A stretch of 64,000 nt of DNA from Paenibacillus tianmuensis (GTDB lineage: Bacteria; Bacillota; Bacilli; Paenibacillales; NBRC-103111). The position numbers and the translations under genes were made by a program. The stretch is from assembly GCF_900100345.1 (NCBI RefSeq), contig NZ_FMTT01000019.1, positions 1 through 64,000 of the forward strand, in the 5' to 3' direction. The notes under the pieces are model-generated. The model was not told the DNA's origin. It saw nothing but the letters and a program-made list of their open reading frames with translations, and made no database searches. The first letter of the stretch is position 1. Each line of letters starts with the position of its first letter. This document shows positions 9,523-18,511 of this stretch, one piece after another.

Positions 9523-9680
9523 TACATAACTGTTTTAACTTTTCCTGAATTATTTCTTCCGCAAGGCTTCGGGTCTTCTCTTGACTTTCAAATCCGGTAA
9601 TGTCAAAGTATAATTTGATATGAAGCTCTTATCGTTCGCGGATAAACGGACGAAGACCTAACATTACCGGGAGGACAGGC

Positions 9681-9875
9681 ATGATTGAATCGGAGCACGA
9701 CGTAACCGTTAAGCGGATCAACGAATTGGCCCGCAAGGCGAAAGCCGAAGGATTGACGGAAGAAGAGATGGACGAGCGCAACGCACTTAGGAAAAAGTAT
9801 ATCGATTCTTTTAAATCCTCCTTGCGTTCTCAACTGGACAACATTAAATTCGTGGATGAGGACGAGAAGAAGTAA
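9681..9875 (+). CDS. DUF896 (YnzC-like) small protein
   Basis: 64 aa, all helical, with the DUF896 pattern INELARKAKAEGLTEEEMDE followed by RNALRKKYIDSFKSSLRSQL. YnzC folds as a two-helix hairpin; its function is not established. In B. subtilis ynzC is the last gene of the SOS-induced yneA-yneB-ynzC operon. Here a 158-bp gap with a TATAAT at 9609-9614 (weak -35) separates it from yneA, so it may have its own promoter. GGGAGGA precedes the ATG. Confidence 0.88.
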   Translation: MIESEHDVTVKRINELARKAKAEGLTEEEMDERNALRKKYIDSFKSSLRSQLDNIKFVDEDEKK

Positions 9876-9937
9876 GGAGGAGGGGACTTGCTTCACTGGT
9901 ACACCCCATTGAGACACGCATCACACGTTGGATGATC

Positions 9938-9966
9938 TTGTTGCCGCTGGAAAAACGCGGTATACT
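9938..9966 (+). promoter_or_regulatory. Candidate sigma-A promoter upstream of the 10072 gene
   Basis: TTGTTG (9938-9943), 17-bp spacer, TATACT (9961-9966), about 105 bp before the downstream start codon. The 9876-10071 gap otherwise contains a short overlapping frame without a ribosome binding site. Confidence 0.45.
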
Positions 9967-10071
9967 TGGATGCACCAACTTTTTGGCGTATTTGGACGTA
10001 TCGGTTGACGAAATCGCTCGGGATCGGCGATTTACGGTAAGTATAGAAAGAATGGATAAAGGGGCTCAACT

Positions 10072-10587
10072 ATGTCACGGAAATGGCAACGCATGGTTCG
10101 CAAGAATACGAAAGTAACCAACATTCAGCGCAAAAAGGGCGGCAAGGAATCGATTTCGCAGTCCAGCGCCTCCGACAACTCGGTCACCTTCAAAGGACGC
10201 AGCTGGTTTCTTCCGATGATACTGGTCGCCACCGGGATTTTCTGCTTCGTCATATTCCGCGGTCAAGCGGGGCAGGATCAGATGTACTGGCTCACGGGCG
10301 CGAGCTATATTGTCCTTGCGCTGTTGATTTATTGGGTCCGCAGGCCGCTGTTGAAAATAGGCCAGGATTCGCTTACCTCACGTCGTTTCGGCGGAGACCG
10401 GACGATGAGTGCGGATATGATTAACGAAATTTCCGTGTCGAAGGATTCGATCTTTATTACATTAAAGCCGAAAGGTGCCCGCTGGGGATACACGAAATTT
10501 TATCATCAATTCCCTGTGGATGCGGCGAAGGAAAAGCTTCAGGAATTTGCTCAAAAAAATCAAGTGGCATTTAAGCAAGAATCTTAA
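10072..10587 (+). CDS. Two-helix membrane protein of unknown function
   Basis: 171 aa. A basic N-terminus (RKWQRMVRKNTK..RKKGG) precedes two hydrophobic segments, about 44-62 (WFLPMILVATGIFCFVIF) and 74-92 (ASYIVLALLIYWV), with a short loop. A soluble C-terminal domain of about 75 residues follows (SADMINEISVSKDSIFITLK). I do not recognise the family; the arrangement resembles proteins with a PH-like cytoplasmic domain behind a membrane hairpin. The ATG follows AAAGGGG by 8 nt. A HAD phosphatase gene starts 41 bp downstream and may be cotranscribed. Confidence 0.7.
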   Translation: MSRKWQRMVRKNTKVTNIQRKKGGKESISQSSASDNSVTFKGRSWFLPMILVATGIFCFVIFRGQAGQDQMYWLTGASYIVLALLIYWVRRPLLKIGQDSLTSRRFGGDRTMSADMINEISVSKDSIFITLKPKGARWGYTKFYHQFPVDAAKEKLQEFAQKNQVAFKQES

Positions 10588-10628
10588 GACAGAACCGACA
10601 TCACAGGGGAGAAAGAGGAATCCGGCTT

Positions 10629-11426
10629 ATGGCAATCAAAGCGGTGCTTTTTGATTTGGACGATACGCTGCTCTGGGACGAGCGCAGCGTAAAAGAAGCG
10701 TTTCAGGCGACATGCAGCGAGGCTGCCAAGCATTATGATCTCGATCCCGTCCAGCTTGAGGAAGCGGTGAGACGCGAAGCGCGGGCATTGTACGAATCGT
10801 TCGAGACGTTCCCATTTACTAAAAAAATCGGCATTAACCCGTTTGAAGGGCTATGGGCCCGGTTTGTCGAAGGAGAACAGGAAGAGTTCCGCAAGCTTCA
10901 AGCGTTGGCCCCGGCTTATCAGCGGGATTCGTGGACACGCGGCTTAAAGGCTCTGGGGATAGAAGATGCCGCGCTGGGACTAAAGCTGGCGGAGATGTTT
11001 TCGGTTGAGCGAAGAAACCGTCCGATCGTTTATGAAGAGACTTTCGAAGTATTGGATCAACTGAAAGAGAAGTATAAGCTGCTTCTGCTTACGAACGGTT
11101 CGCCTGATCTGCAAAAAGAGAAATTGGCGGGCGTCCCGCAGCTTGCTCTTTATTTCGATCATATCGTCATTTCCGGCGAGTTTGGCGAAGGAAAGCCGGC
11201 GGTATCGATTTTCGAGCATGCCATGCAACTGCTTGGCATTTCGGCCGAGGAAGGCGTCATGATCGGGGACAAGCTGACGACGGACATTTTGGGCTCCAAC
11301 TCGATCGGGATGCGGAACATGTGGATTAACCGTCATGGGCTCCCGTTAACGGACGAGATTGCTCCGGCGCACGAAATTACGAGCCTGCAGGATATTCAAA
11401 AGATCATTGATTCTTTGGAAGATTAG
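10629..11426 (+). CDS. HAD-superfamily hydrolase (subfamily IA)
   Basis: 265 aa. All four HAD motifs are present: motif I FDLDDTLL (nucleophile Asp9, Asp11), motif II LLLTNGS, motif III Lys in GEGKPAVSIF, motif IV MIGDKLTTDILG. A helical cap lies between motifs I and II, as in YjjG/YfnB-type nucleotide or sugar phosphate phosphatases. Substrate unknown. It follows the membrane protein gene closely and ends at a terminator. Confidence 0.9.
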   Translation: MAIKAVLFDLDDTLLWDERSVKEAFQATCSEAAKHYDLDPVQLEEAVRREARALYESFETFPFTKKIGINPFEGLWARFVEGEQEEFRKLQALAPAYQRDSWTRGLKALGIEDAALGLKLAEMFSVERRNRPIVYEETFEVLDQLKEKYKLLLLTNGSPDLQKEKLAGVPQLALYFDHIVISGEFGEGKPAVSIFEHAMQLLGISAEEGVMIGDKLTTDILGSNSIGMRNMWINRHGLPLTDEIAPAHEITSLQDIQKIIDSLED

Positions 11427-11497
11427 GATCTAACGGCACCATAACCTTATCTGTGAGCCAATGTGTAACCGGCACTCATTTTTGTTCTAATCTAAAC

Positions 11498-11526
11498 AAG
11501 CCCGTCATTCCATTTGGCGGGTTTTC
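11498..11526 (+). terminator. Terminator after the HAD gene
   Basis: AAGCCCG ... CGGGTTTT hairpin with a 13-nt loop and a T-rich tail, 72 bp after the stop. Confidence 0.6.
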
Positions 11527-11540
11527 ATTTTGTTATAAAT

Positions 11541-11572
11541 AATAAAACAAGCCGCCTTTCACAAGGGGCTTG
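11541..11572 (-). terminator. Terminator of mtnD
   Basis: Minus-strand hairpin CAAGCC ... GGCTTG followed by TTTTATT, 34 bp beyond the mtnD stop. With the preceding element it forms back-to-back terminators between converging genes. Confidence 0.65.
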
Positions 11573-11605
11573 CTGCTTGAGTGTCGTTTATTTTAAAAGT
11601 TCCAC

Positions 11606-12148
11606 TTACGCTTTTTGGAAAGTCAAGTCTTCGAACGGATGTGCGATCCAGCCCTCGGTTTCGATGAATAGACGGACGGCTACGATTTGACGGTTTTCCA
11701 TTAAGGTGAAGAAATGCGGCTTGTGTTCCGGAACAGAGATCACGTCGCCGGCTTCCAGTTCAACGTCGAAATAGCCGACATCGTCGGTCCCTTTAATGAT
11801 GAAGATTCCTTTGCCGGCCGTGATGGCGCGAACTTCGTCTTCCGTATGCGTATGCACCTGTTCGAATTTTTTGAGCAGTTCGTCCAAATTCGGGGTGGCG
11901 TCGGAAAGCGCGACAATGTCCCAAGTCTGGTAGCCGCGGCGGCTAGCCAGATCGCGAATTTCTTCATGGTAGGTAGCCAAGATCTGCGATTTTTCCTCGT
12001 CCGTCAACGAAAACTTCCCTTGAAGTTCTGCGGGCAGTTTAGCGGCGTTCCAATGCTCATAAAGCACCTCTTGCTTATCCAAAAATGCTTTGACGTTGGC
12101 TTCGCCCGAGATGCGCTCGTTGGTGTTGCGAATGCGAATTTCTGCCAT
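11606..12148 (-). CDS. mtnD: Acireductone dioxygenase (MtnD)
   Basis: 180 aa cupin. It cleaves acireductone to the methionine precursor KMTB and formate (Fe form), the last oxygenase step of methionine salvage. Metal ligands are visible as His99, His101 and Glu105 in VHTHTEDE and His145 in EHKPHFF. AAGGAAGAGGGA precedes the ATG. Other salvage genes (mtnKABCX) are not in the window, so it stands alone, divergent from metH, which also makes methionine. No SAM (S-box) riboswitch was recognised upstream, although methionine genes of Bacilli often have one. Confidence 0.92.
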   Translation of the reverse strand: MAEIRIRNTNERISGEANVKAFLDKQEVLYEHWNAAKLPAELQGKFSLTDEEKSQILATYHEEIRDLASRRGYQTWDIVALSDATPNLDELLKKFEQVHTHTEDEVRAITAGKGIFIIKGTDDVGYFDVELEAGDVISVPEHKPHFFTLMENRQIVAVRLFIETEGWIAHPFEDLTFQKA

Positions 12149-12190
12149 AGTTCTCCCTCTTCCTTCTTGAATTCGTGATTTCTGCTTCTT

Positions 12191-12219
12191 ATTATAGTGG
12201 AAGGGGACGCATCTGTCGA
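12191..12219 (-). promoter_or_regulatory. mtnD promoter
   Basis: On the minus strand: TCGACA (complement of 12214-12219), 17-bp spacer, TATAAT (complement of 12191-12196), 43 bp upstream of the start codon. Confidence 0.65.
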
Positions 12220-12430
12220 TGTATAATGTATATAAATCCGATAGGGTTCATTTGATAATTGCTGGATTTTGTCACCATTGCTTTTCAACATGTATCGTTT
12301 CTGATACACTTAAGGTTACATAATTTGTGAGTATTATGCGCAGTACGGTGCGAGAATCATAGATCGGCTGCAAGAGTATCCGACCCCAATACAGAATGGA
12401 GCGGGGCGGCAGGGTGAAAGGGGATCACGG

Positions 12431-15400
12431 ATGAGCAAGCCATTATTGCAGGAGCAACTACAGAAAAAAATTATGATTTTAGACGGCGCCATGGGAACGA
12501 TGATCCAACAGGAGAATTTAACCGCGGAAGATTTCGGCGGCGACGACTTAGACGGCTGCAACGAAATTTTGGTAGCGACCCGGCCTGACGTCATCCGTAA
12601 AATCCATGAAGCGTATTTTGCGGCGGGTGCCGATATGGTTGAGACAAATACGTTTGGCGCAACAAGCGTCGTACTGGCGGAATACGATCTGCAGGACCGC
12701 ACGCGGGAGCTTAACCTGGCAGCGGCCAAGCTGGCCGTCGAAGCGGCTGAAAAATACAGTACGCCGGAATGGCCAAGATACGTTATCGGTGCGATGGGGC
12801 CGACGACGAAGACGCTTTCCGTAACCGGCGGAGTCACGTTCGACGAACTCGTGGACAGCTACTACGAACAAGCGTTGGCGTTGATGGAGGCGGGCGTGGA
12901 CGCGCTGCTGCTCGAAACGTCGCAGGATACGTTGAACGTCAAAGCCGGCAGCATAGGCATCCGCAAAGCGTTCGAGACGGAAGGACGTAAGCTGCCGCTC
13001 ATGATTTCCGGTACGATCGAGCCGATGGGCACGACGCTGGCGGGTCAAAATATTGAATCTTTCTATATATCGCTTGAGCATCTCGAACCGATTTCGGTCG
13101 GTCTGAACTGCGCTACCGGACCGGAGTTTATGCGTGACCATATCCGGACGTTGGCCGATATTGCAGGAACCGCGGTAAGCTGCTATCCGAACGCCGGTCT
13201 GCCGGACGAGAACGGACAGTACCATGAATCGCCGGAATCGCTCGCGAAGAAGCTGGCAGGCTTTGCCGAGCAGGGCTGGCTGAACATTGCCGGCGGCTGC
13301 TGCGGTACGACGCCGGATCATATCCGCGCCATGGCCGAAACGCTCGGCCAGTACCAACCGCGAGGTCACCGGGGAGAGCATCCGCCCGCGGTATCCGGCA
13401 TTGAGACGGTCTACATTGAAGATGCGAACCGCCCTTACATGGTTGGGGAGCGGACGAACGTTCTCGGATCGCGGAAGTTCAAGCGGCTTATTGCCGAAGG
13501 CAAATATGAGGAAGCATCCGAGATTGCACGGGCGCAGGTGAAAGGCGGCGCGCATGTCATCGACGTCTGTCTGCAGGACCCGGACCGCGACGAAATGAGC
13601 GATATACAGCAGTTTCTGGAGCTTGTCGTTAAAAAAGTGAAAGTTCCGCTTATGCTTGATTCCACGGATTATCGGGTAATTGAGCTCGGGCTCAAATATT
13701 CGCAGGGAAAAGCAATCATTAACTCGATCAACCTGGAGGACGGGGAAGAGAAGTTCGAGACGGTCGTACCGCTGATTCTTCAATACGGCGCGGCCGCTGT
13801 CGTCGGCACGATTGACGAGCGGGGGCAGGCCATTACGGCCAAAGACAAGCTTGAAGTAGCCCAGCGTTCCTATGACTTGCTGGTGAACAAGTACGGGATG
13901 CACCCGAACGATATTATTTTTGACCCGCTTGTTTTCCCGGTCGGAACGGGAGATCAGCAGTATATCGGTTCGGCCAAGGAGACGATCGAAGGTATCCGGT
14001 TAATTAAAGAAGCTATGCCTGACACCGAGACGATTCTTGGTCTCAGCAACGTATCGTTTGGCTTGCCGGAAGCGGGCCGCGAGGTGTTGAACGCCGTCTT
14101 TTTGTACCATTGTACAAAAGCCGGGCTCGACTATGCGATCGTCAATACGGAAAAGCTGGAGCGCTATGCGTCCATACCGGAAGAAGAGCGCCGTCTTGCC
14201 GAAAGCCTGATCTATGATACGAACGACGAAACGCTGGCTGAATTCGTAGCGCACTTCCGTACAAAGAAAGTCGAGAAGAAGGAAAAAATTTCAAACTTAA
14301 CGCTGGAAGAGCGACTGGCCTCTTACGTCGTCGAAGGCACGAAGGACGGACTGATCGGGGATTTGGGCGAAGCGCTGCAAAAATACAAGCCGCTCGATAT
14401 TATTAACGGTCCGCTGATGAAAGGGATGGGGGAAGTCGGCCGGCTGTTCAACAATAACGAGCTGATCGTGGCGGAGGTGCTTCAGAGCGCCGAAGTCATG
14501 AAGGCGTCCGTTGCTTATTTGGAACCGTTCATGGAAAAATCGGAAAGCGCCGTGAAAGGAAAAATCATTTTGGCCACGGTCAAGGGCGACGTGCATGATA
14601 TCGGCAAAAACTTGGTCGAAATCATTTTATCCAACAACGGCTACCAGATCATCAACTTGGGCATTAAAGTGCCGCCGGAGCAGTTGATCGAAGCTTACCG
14701 CAAGGAGCGGCCGGATGCGATCGGTCTGTCCGGGCTGCTCGTCAAATCGGCACAGCAAATGATCGTCACGGCGCAGGACTTGAAGACGGCCGGTATCGAT
14801 GTACCGATTATGGTGGGCGGTGCGGCGCTGACCCGGAAGTTCACCAAGACGCGCATTGCGCCGGAGTATGACGGTTTGGTATTATATGCCAAAGACGCGA
14901 TGGACGGGCTGGATATTGCGAACAAGCTGAGCGACCCCGAGCAGCGGAAGCAGCTTGTGCGGGAGCTTCGGGAAAGCATGGAATCCGACGTGAAGGAATC
15001 CGGCCGCAAAGAAGAGCAAATGCCGGTCTTGACCCGCGTCAGAACATCGTCGGTGGACCGGAATGTTCCGGTACAGGTGCCGCCGAGCTTGGAGCGACGC
15101 GTGCTGCGCGATTACCCGATAAGCCATCTGATCCCGTATATCAACATGCAGATGCTGCTCGGACATCATCTTGGCTTGAAGGGGAAAATCGAGCAATTGC
15201 TGGCCGACAAAGATCCGAAGGCGCTGCAGCTTAAAGAAACCGTTGACGAGCTGTTGGCGGAGGCACAGAAAAACGGTATCCTTCAAGCGCACGGCATGTA
15301 CCGTTTCTTCCCGGCGCAGTCGGACGGCAACGATGTGCTCGTCTACGACCCCGAGGATCATACGAAGTTGCTTCAGAAGTTTACGTTCCCGCGGCAGGAG

Positions 15401-15865
15401 AAGGAGCCGTACTTGTGCCTGGCCGACTATCTCAAGCCGGTGGACAGCGGAATCATGGATTACGTCGGTTTCCTCGTCGTGACGGCCGGTCATGGCGTCA
15501 GCAATTTGGCGGCCGAGTGGCGGGAGAAAGGCGATTACCTGCGGTCCCATGCACTTCAAGCGGCGGCTCTCGAGGCTGCCGAAGGGTTTGCCGAACGTAT
15601 CCACCAAATGATGCGCGACGTCTGGGGCTTCCCGGACCCCGCCGAAATGACGATGCAGGAGCGCTTCGGAGCCAAGTACCGCGGGCAGCGGTTCTCGTTC
15701 GGCTATCCGGCGTGTCCGAACCTCGACGATCAGCAGCAGCTGTTTGCTTTACTAAAGCCGGAGGATATCGGCGTGCACTTGACGGAAGGCAGCATGATGG
15801 AGCCGGAGGCATCCGTTTCGGCTATCGTATTTGCGCATCCGCAGGCTCGTTATTTCAACGCATAA
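12431..15865 (+). CDS. metH: Cobalamin-dependent methionine synthase MetH
   Basis: 1144 aa with all four modules: homocysteine/zinc domain (1 to about 320, zinc Cys in GLNCATG and GGCCGTT), methyl-THF domain (about 340-610), B12 cap and Rossmann module (about 645-860, cobalt-ligand motif DVHDIGKN near 720), and the AdoMet reactivation domain (about 890-1144, with RFSFGYPACPN near 1083). It transfers the methyl group of 5-methyl-THF to homocysteine. The ATG follows GAAAGGGGATCACGG. The 282-bp divergent region with mtnD contains no B12 or SAM riboswitch core that I could recognise, so B12 control is not evident. Confidence 0.97.
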   Translation: MSKPLLQEQLQKKIMILDGAMGTMIQQENLTAEDFGGDDLDGCNEILVATRPDVIRKIHEAYFAAGADMVETNTFGATSVVLAEYDLQDRTRELNLAAAKLAVEAAEKYSTPEWPRYVIGAMGPTTKTLSVTGGVTFDELVDSYYEQALALMEAGVDALLLETSQDTLNVKAGSIGIRKAFETEGRKLPLMISGTIEPMGTTLAGQNIESFYISLEHLEPISVGLNCATGPEFMRDHIRTLADIAGTAVSCYPNAGLPDENGQYHESPESLAKKLAGFAEQGWLNIAGGCCGTTPDHIRAMAETLGQYQPRGHRGEHPPAVSGIETVYIEDANRPYMVGERTNVLGSRKFKRLIAEGKYEEASEIARAQVKGGAHVIDVCLQDPDRDEMSDIQQFLELVVKKVKVPLMLDSTDYRVIELGLKYSQGKAIINSINLEDGEEKFETVVPLILQYGAAAVVGTIDERGQAITAKDKLEVAQRSYDLLVNKYGMHPNDIIFDPLVFPVGTGDQQYIGSAKETIEGIRLIKEAMPDTETILGLSNVSFGLPEAGREVLNAVFLYHCTKAGLDYAIVNTEKLERYASIPEEERRLAESLIYDTNDETLAEFVAHFRTKKVEKKEKISNLTLEERLASYVVEGTKDGLIGDLGEALQKYKPLDIINGPLMKGMGEVGRLFNNNELIVAEVLQSAEVMKASVAYLEPFMEKSESAVKGKIILATVKGDVHDIGKNLVEIILSNNGYQIINLGIKVPPEQLIEAYRKERPDAIGLSGLLVKSAQQMIVTAQDLKTAGIDVPIMVGGAALTRKFTKTRIAPEYDGLVLYAKDAMDGLDIANKLSDPEQRKQLVRELRESMESDVKESGRKEEQMPVLTRVRTSSVDRNVPVQVPPSLERRVLRDYPISHLIPYINMQMLLGHHLGLKGKIEQLLADKDPKALQLKETVDELLAEAQKNGILQAHGMYRFFPAQSDGNDVLVYDPEDHTKLLQKFTFPRQEKEPYLCLADYLKPVDSGIMDYVGFLVVTAGHGVSNLAAEWREKGDYLRSHALQAAALEAAEGFAERIHQMMRDVWGFPDPAEMTMQERFGAKYRGQRFSFGYPACPNLDDQQQLFALLKPEDIGVHLTEGSMMEPEASVSAIVFAHPQARYFNA

Positions 15866-15960
15866 CCGTTTTTTGGGTATGCTATAACAGGGTGGGGCCT
15901 TGGTCGCTCCACTCTTTTGTTTATTACCAATCGGAATGATAGAAATGGGGTTGATGGAGC

Positions 15961-16929
15961 TTGGAACTGTATTTTCTTGGGACAGGCGCCGGTATGCCTT
16001 CCAAAGAGCGGAATGTCACCTCCGTCATGCTGAATCTGCTTGCGGAACGGAATGTCTATTGGATGTTCGACTGCGGGGAAGGAACGCAGCATCAAATACT
16101 ACGGGCGCCGGTCAAAATCGGCAAGCTGGAAAAGCTGTTTATTACCCATCTGCACGGCGATCACATTTACGGCCTTCCGGGGCTCATGTCGAGCCGTTCT
16201 TATCAAGGAGGGGATGCGCCGTTTACGATTTATGGGCCGGTAGGCATCCGGGAGTTTGTAGAAACGGCGCTTCGGATCAGCGATTCCCATCTCGGCTACC
16301 AGACGAACATTGTGGAGTTCGAAGAGAAGGCGGAGTTTGTGCTGTATGAGGATGAGCAGTTCATCGTGAAGGCTGCTCCGCTGGTTCACCGGGTCGACAG
16401 CTACGGCTACCGGATTGAAGAAAAGCCGCAGAAGGGGAAGCTTGACGCGGCGAAGCTGAAGGAGCTCGGCATCGCTTCGGGACCGCTGTACGGCAAAATC
16501 AAGAAAGGCGAAGACGTTACGTTGGAGGATGGCACAGTGCTTGAAGCCAGTCGGTTTATCGGTCCTCCGGTTCCCGGCCGGATCGTGACGATCCTTGGGG
16601 ATACCCAGCCTTGCGAACATGCCGTCACGCTTGCGCGCCAGGCGGATGTGCTGGTGCACGAAGCGACCTTTGCGGAGGACCGCAAGGAGCTTGCGATGCA
16701 ATATGATCATTCCACAGCGATGGATGCGGCTCGTGCTGCTCAGGAAGCAGGGGCCAACATGTTGGTTTTAACTCATATCAGCTCCCGGTATCAGGATGCG
16801 GAGGTTGAGCAGCTGCGGGAAGAAGCGCGAACGGTTCATGATGAAACTTATCTTGCGCACGATCATTTTCGTTTGGACATACCGGCGCGAAAACCTTCGC
16901 CGGCTTCCGGCGAAGCGGCTCCGTTGTAA
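15961..16929 (+). CDS. rnz: Ribonuclease Z
   Basis: 322 aa metallo-beta-lactamase enzyme that removes the 3' trailer of CCA-less tRNA precursors. The zinc motif ITHLHGDHIYGLPGL is at about residues 60-74, followed by the tRNase Z features LGDTQPCEH and VLVHEATF and the terminal LTHISSRY. The start is TTG at 15961: the frame is closed by a stop just upstream, and GGGG/GATGGAG lies before it. The protein is slightly longer than B. subtilis Rnz because of a Pro/Ala-rich C-terminal tail whose codons form a perfect hairpin (CTTCGCCGG/CCGGCGAAG). Confidence 0.93.
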   Translation: MELYFLGTGAGMPSKERNVTSVMLNLLAERNVYWMFDCGEGTQHQILRAPVKIGKLEKLFITHLHGDHIYGLPGLMSSRSYQGGDAPFTIYGPVGIREFVETALRISDSHLGYQTNIVEFEEKAEFVLYEDEQFIVKAAPLVHRVDSYGYRIEEKPQKGKLDAAKLKELGIASGPLYGKIKKGEDVTLEDGTVLEASRFIGPPVPGRIVTILGDTQPCEHAVTLARQADVLVHEATFAEDRKELAMQYDHSTAMDAARAAQEAGANMLVLTHISSRYQDAEVEQLREEARTVHDETYLAHDHFRLDIPARKPSPASGEAAPL

Positions 16930-16958
16930 GTACTGTCCGTATCGCATCGCCGCGATGA

Positions 16959-17008
16959 CAAAAACCTCCGTTCCTTACGAGATGTCTGCAAGGAACTGGA
17001 GGTTTTTG
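16959..17008. terminator. Bidirectional terminator between rnz and tlp
   Basis: AAAAACCTCCGTTCCTT pairs with AAGGAACTGGAGGTTTTT (one bulge). The T tail on either strand serves the two converging genes. Confidence 0.85.
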
Positions 17009-17034
17009 TATCATGCCCCGTTGCTGGGCTGAAA

Positions 17035-17256
17035 TTATTGTTGATTTTCGGCTTCGTCCTTAATTTCCGAACGGAAGGCGTTCAAGCTTTCGTGGCGGCG
17101 TTCGTTTTTGGACTCGATTTGCTCCCGTTCCTGCGGGCTGATTTCATCAGCGTGCTCGCCCAAATAGTCTTCGGCTTCATTCATGTTTTCAATCGTATGG
17201 TCGATGCTTTTTTGCAAATGCTCCACGTTGTCGGCACGGTTGTCCGGTTTAGCCAT
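17035..17256 (-). CDS. tlp: Tlp, small acid-soluble spore protein
   Basis: 73 aa, hydrophilic and helical, with the Tlp-family pattern MAKPDNRADNVEHLQKSI, NMNEAEDYL and ISPQEREQIESKNERRHESL. Tlp is a minor acid-soluble protein of the spore core, made in the forespore and degraded during germination. The true start is the ATG at 17256: conservation begins there, and AAGGAG plus GGTGG lie upstream. A longer frame to 17364 has no family match. No sigma-G promoter could be fixed with confidence. Confidence 0.92.
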   Translation of the reverse strand: MAKPDNRADNVEHLQKSIDHTIENMNEAEDYLGEHADEISPQEREQIESKNERRHESLNAFRSEIKDEAENQQ

Positions 17257-17413
17257 AATTCCACCAAACTCCTTTATTGTAAAAGTAAGGCGCTTGAATA
17301 GCGCGCCATCTTTACGGTGCCACTGTCCGTGCCGGAATATGCATGAAAGCATCAACTTTGGCATACTAGCAGAAACGGGCTGATATTTTTGGGGAGAGGG
17401 GAGGCGGCTCCTG

Positions 17414-17785
17414 ATGCGCGGCTTTGCTATCTTGCTCGGTTTTTATTTGCTGGGAACGATTCTGCAGCTCGGCTTGCAGCTTCCGCTTCCGGCTAACGTC
17501 ATCGGTTTGATTTTGTTTACGGCCAGTCTGTTTCTAAAGTGGGTCAAGGTGGAATGGGTAGAGGAGACCGGCAGTTTCTTGATCAAGCATATGCTGCTGC
17601 TCTTTGCGCCGATTGTCGTCGGGACGATGGTGTTTTTTTCTTGGATCGGGGAACAGGCAGCGGCCATCCTGGTCAGCTTGTTTGCCAGCACGTTCGGAGT
17701 GCTGCTCGTGACAGGCTGGACGGCTAAGCTCCTTGGCGGCGGACGCTCACAGAAGGAGGGGGATCGTCGTCATGACATTCCTTGA
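17414..17785 (+). CDS. lrgA: CidA/LrgA family holin-like protein
   Basis: 123 aa with four hydrophobic segments and the family signature GFYLLGTILQ ... PLPANVIGLILFTASL. CidA/LrgA proteins are small holin-like membrane proteins linked to murein hydrolase control and overflow metabolite transport. The ATG follows GGGGAGGCGGCTCCTG. It overlaps the start of the partner lrgB by 14 bp, giving translational coupling. CATACTA at 17362-17368 with GCATG 16 bp upstream vaguely resembles a sigma-G promoter, but the spacing is short, so this is only a hint. Confidence 0.9.
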   Translation: MRGFAILLGFYLLGTILQLGLQLPLPANVIGLILFTASLFLKWVKVEWVEETGSFLIKHMLLLFAPIVVGTMVFFSWIGEQAAAILVSLFASTFGVLLVTGWTAKLLGGGRSQKEGDRRHDIP

Positions 17786-18464
17786 ATGGACGGAGCAGCC
17801 GCTGTTCGGCATCGCTCTGACGGTGCTGGCTTATGTGTTTGCACTCGCGCTGCAGCAGCGCTGGAAAGCGCTTCATCCGCTGCTGACGTGCTCGGCGCTT
17901 GTGATCGCCTTCCTGCTCGCCACGAATGTGCCTTACGAAGCGTACCGAAAAGGTGGGGATTATATTGTGTTCCTGCTCGGTCCCGCGACGGTAGCGCTCG
18001 GCGTCCCGCTGTACAAAAATGCGCAGCGCATCCGCAATGCCCTGCTGCCGATTGCTGCGGGCATTACTGCGGGTTCAATCAGCGCGCTGCTGCTGGCTGC
18101 CGGACTCGTCTGGGGGCTCGGAGGCAGCCGAGAGCTGCTTGTGACGATGATGCCCAAATCGGTCACTTCGCCGATTGCGCTTGAGATTTCCCGGCAAGCG
18201 GGAGGGATTCCCGAGCTGACCGCCGTGCTGACCGTTCTGACAGGCCTGATCGGAAGCATGTTCGGACCGTGGCTGCTGCGGCTGGCAGGCGTGCGCGACG
18301 ACATTTCGATCGGCACCGCCATCGGCACTTCGTCGCACGGTATCGGCACGGCGCGGATCATCCGCGATTCGGAGCTGGCGGGCAGCGTCAGCGGCTTTGC
18401 GATGGGCGCTGCGGCGATTTTGACATCGTTGCTTTTTATTCCGCTGTATTGGTGGTTGCGGTGA
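17772..18464 (+). CDS. lrgB: CidB/LrgB family membrane protein
   Basis: 230 aa, six or seven hydrophobic segments. The LrgB core LVTMMPKSVTSPIALEISR and the late motif IGTSSHGIGTARIIRDSE are clear. It works with the LrgA-type partner encoded immediately upstream. The ATG at 17772 has AAGGAGGGGG about 10 nt upstream and gives the family length. A longer frame from 17733 lies inside lrgA and was rejected. Confidence 0.92.
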   Translation: MTFLEWTEQPLFGIALTVLAYVFALALQQRWKALHPLLTCSALVIAFLLATNVPYEAYRKGGDYIVFLLGPATVALGVPLYKNAQRIRNALLPIAAGITAGSISALLLAAGLVWGLGGSRELLVTMMPKSVTSPIALEISRQAGGIPELTAVLTVLTGLIGSMFGPWLLRLAGVRDDISIGTAIGTSSHGIGTARIIRDSELAGSVSGFAMGAAAILTSLLFIPLYWWLR

Positions 18465-18511
18465 CGCTTCAAATCGCATTACTGAACAAAATAGAGTCTG
18501 TTTCCATGATG

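Noticed and set aside
9932-10117. 61-codon frame upstream of the membrane protein gene
   Set aside because: It overlaps a likely promoter and the next gene, without a ribosome binding site.
12200-12430. SAM (S-box) or cobalamin riboswitch upstream of metH/mtnD
   Set aside because: Searched by eye for the conserved core segments; none was found, so it is not called.
12548-13903. 451-codon open frame on the minus strand
   Set aside because: It lies wholly antisense to metH, whose motifs are complete, has no recognisable protein motif, and reflects codon-bias-driven antisense frames common in this GC-rich window.
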